Below, one piece after another: positions 62,993 to 64,000 of a stretch of 64,000 nt of DNA. Every line of letters starts with the position of its first letter. Within the stretch, counting starts at the first letter, position 1. Made by a program: the position numbers and the translations under genes. The stretch spans positions 930,001 through 994,000 of the forward strand of contig NW_026705154.1 of the NCBI RefSeq assembly GCF_029867415.1, written 5' to 3'. The notes beneath the pieces were generated by a model, which was not told the origin of the DNA, did not search any database, and saw only the letters and a program-made list of their open reading frames with translations. The DNA is from Vicia villosa. Taxonomy: Eukaryota > Streptophyta > Magnoliopsida > Fabales > Fabaceae.

Positions 62993-63673
62993 GTGAAGAA
63001 CCATGTAGGGACTTTGTATGGAACACCTTGGCTTTTTGTATATGGACCCACAATAGTGGTGAGCTATTATCTATGCTCATCAGAACTCCTCTCAGAAACA
63101 GAGATGCAAATAATAGAATTAACTTTATATGCATTTTTACTTTTTTAATCCATGTTACGAAAATTCAATACATCAGTTAGTGTTGCTTGTTTGTCAAGTA
63201 TATTTTTATTATACAAGCATTCCCCAACAATAATAGTGTCCCAGAAAGTTGAAAAATAGATGGAATTATAATTCATGATTTTCAACTATTATACAATAGT
63301 GAGATAATTTAAAGAGTTAATGCTTTAGGCATGTGCATAGACTATTCAGAAGATGAAAACTAAAAGGGAAAGAAATTACTGATTTATTACTAATAATTCA
63401 CATTTCACAACATTCAATTCATTAAGGAAACTTACATTGACATGAATGTATTGAGTGAGCCTCAACATGCCAACTCAAAATGATGGTGTTTTTAACATGA
63501 TGACATCATTCATAACAAAAAGAAAGAAAAAAAAAGTATGATTGAGAACATGCCAAAACTTTTCAAAATGTAGTTCATAGACAAAAAGTATGAAGCATGC
63601 TGTTGTATAAAAAAACAACTTATGTGAGTGAGACTTGTAAGATGACTTTAATCAATTTCCACCAAATAAAAAG

Positions 63674-64000
63674 TTATATCTGAGGTAAACTGGTTGGAGG
63701 ATCAGCTGGAATATCTGAACTTGCCTGCAATGTAAACAAACAAAGTCAACTAAAAATTCTAAAATAAATAAGAAAAAAAAAAGAAATTTTACCTATAATT
63801 ATTTATTGGATAAAGAATCAGAAACCAAGGTTCAGTTAAAAGTAAGTCTACAAATATGTTTAATTTTTTTCTTAATTCTAGAACAGAGTTAGGATTTGTC
63901 ATATACCTGAAGATATCTTGTTATCATAGCTGTAGTGCTGAAATTAAAGCCTTGAATTGGTTCTCCTTTTGTGCGAGATGCATTAAGTTGCTTTCTCACT
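63674..64000 (-). CDS. Last two exons of an unidentified gene (partial)
   Basis: Exon 63907-64000 runs off the window edge and ends at a GTATAT donor. The intron ends ...CATTGCAG, and the final exon 63724-63674 codes 16 residues and a TAA. The joined frame reads [20 protein letters not shown], then [11 protein letters not shown], then [16 protein letters not shown]. Both exons are open in one phase across a perfect GT-AG intron, which supports a real gene. The polar, Ser/Thr-rich C-terminus was not recognised, and the product cannot be named from this tail. Confidence 0.65.

Larger units (their letters stand above)
61671..63673. other. Intergenic region left of the edge gene
   Basis: AT-rich. 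At about 61690-62140 a motif near TATAAATCGTT(C/A)G..ACAA recurs three or four times in degenerate form. No established gene was recognised; see the small ORF at 62349-62525. Confidence 0.5.

Overview
The window is a piece of plant nuclear genome, most likely from an inverted-repeat-lacking-clade legume (Pisum/Vicia/Lathyrus/Trifolium/Medicago type). The basis is the AT-rich intergenic DNA, genes with GT-AG introns, plant-type hAT, MULE, Helitron and Stowaway elements, Ty1-copia and Ty3-gypsy retrotransposons, and a 4.7-kb solo LTR whose ends look like those of the giant legume Ogre elements. No prokaryotic, organellar, rRNA, tRNA or CRISPR feature was recognised. The species cannot be fixed from the sequence alone.

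Host genes are few. (1) 2601-4813 (-): a six-exon type I inositol-polyphosphate 5-phosphatase with both catalytic signature motifs. (2) Four paralogues (-) of a small two-TM DUF4408/DUF761-like protein: 38637-39224, 42834-48662 (interrupted), 56409-56987 and 60601-61197. (3) The last two exons of an unidentified gene at 63674-64000 (-).

Layout: 1-5000 holds a microsatellite, a hAT relic and the phosphatase gene. 7018-10198 is a probable non-autonomous Helitron. 10720-11470 is a LINE reverse-transcriptase fossil. 12480-15331 is a gag-protease gypsy relic, followed by the 3' end of a copia (Sirevirus-like) element. 17927-31511 is one old copia element (-) blown apart by a solo gypsy LTR (18232-19555), a Stowaway MITE (20461-20719), a second LTR-type insertion carrying about 170 bp of pure TA (22030-25059), and an Ogre-like solo LTR (26071-30735). 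Three of these four insertions are flanked by exact target-site duplications. A further solo gypsy LTR, with an exact duplication, lies at 31827-33058.

34-38 kb and 49-54.5 kb hold related MULE-like elements. They share similar terminal repeats, carry dispersed copies of a palindrome near TTCGGAGATGCATCTCCGAA, and contain remnants of plant-mobile-domain and OTU-like genes. Two of them carry the same cassette of OTU-like tail, TATA box and short ORF; the ORF is a complete 123 codons in one and is reduced to 40 codons in the other.

38.5-49.1 kb and 56.3-61.7 kb are two copies of one unit: DUF gene, MULE-transposase/OTU pseudogene, DUF gene. In the first unit the second DUF gene has been split by a 5,218-bp hAT element with a perfect 8-bp target duplication. 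The DUF reading frame is otherwise intact. The hAT transposase itself carries two frameshifts and lacks its C-terminal dimerisation domain.
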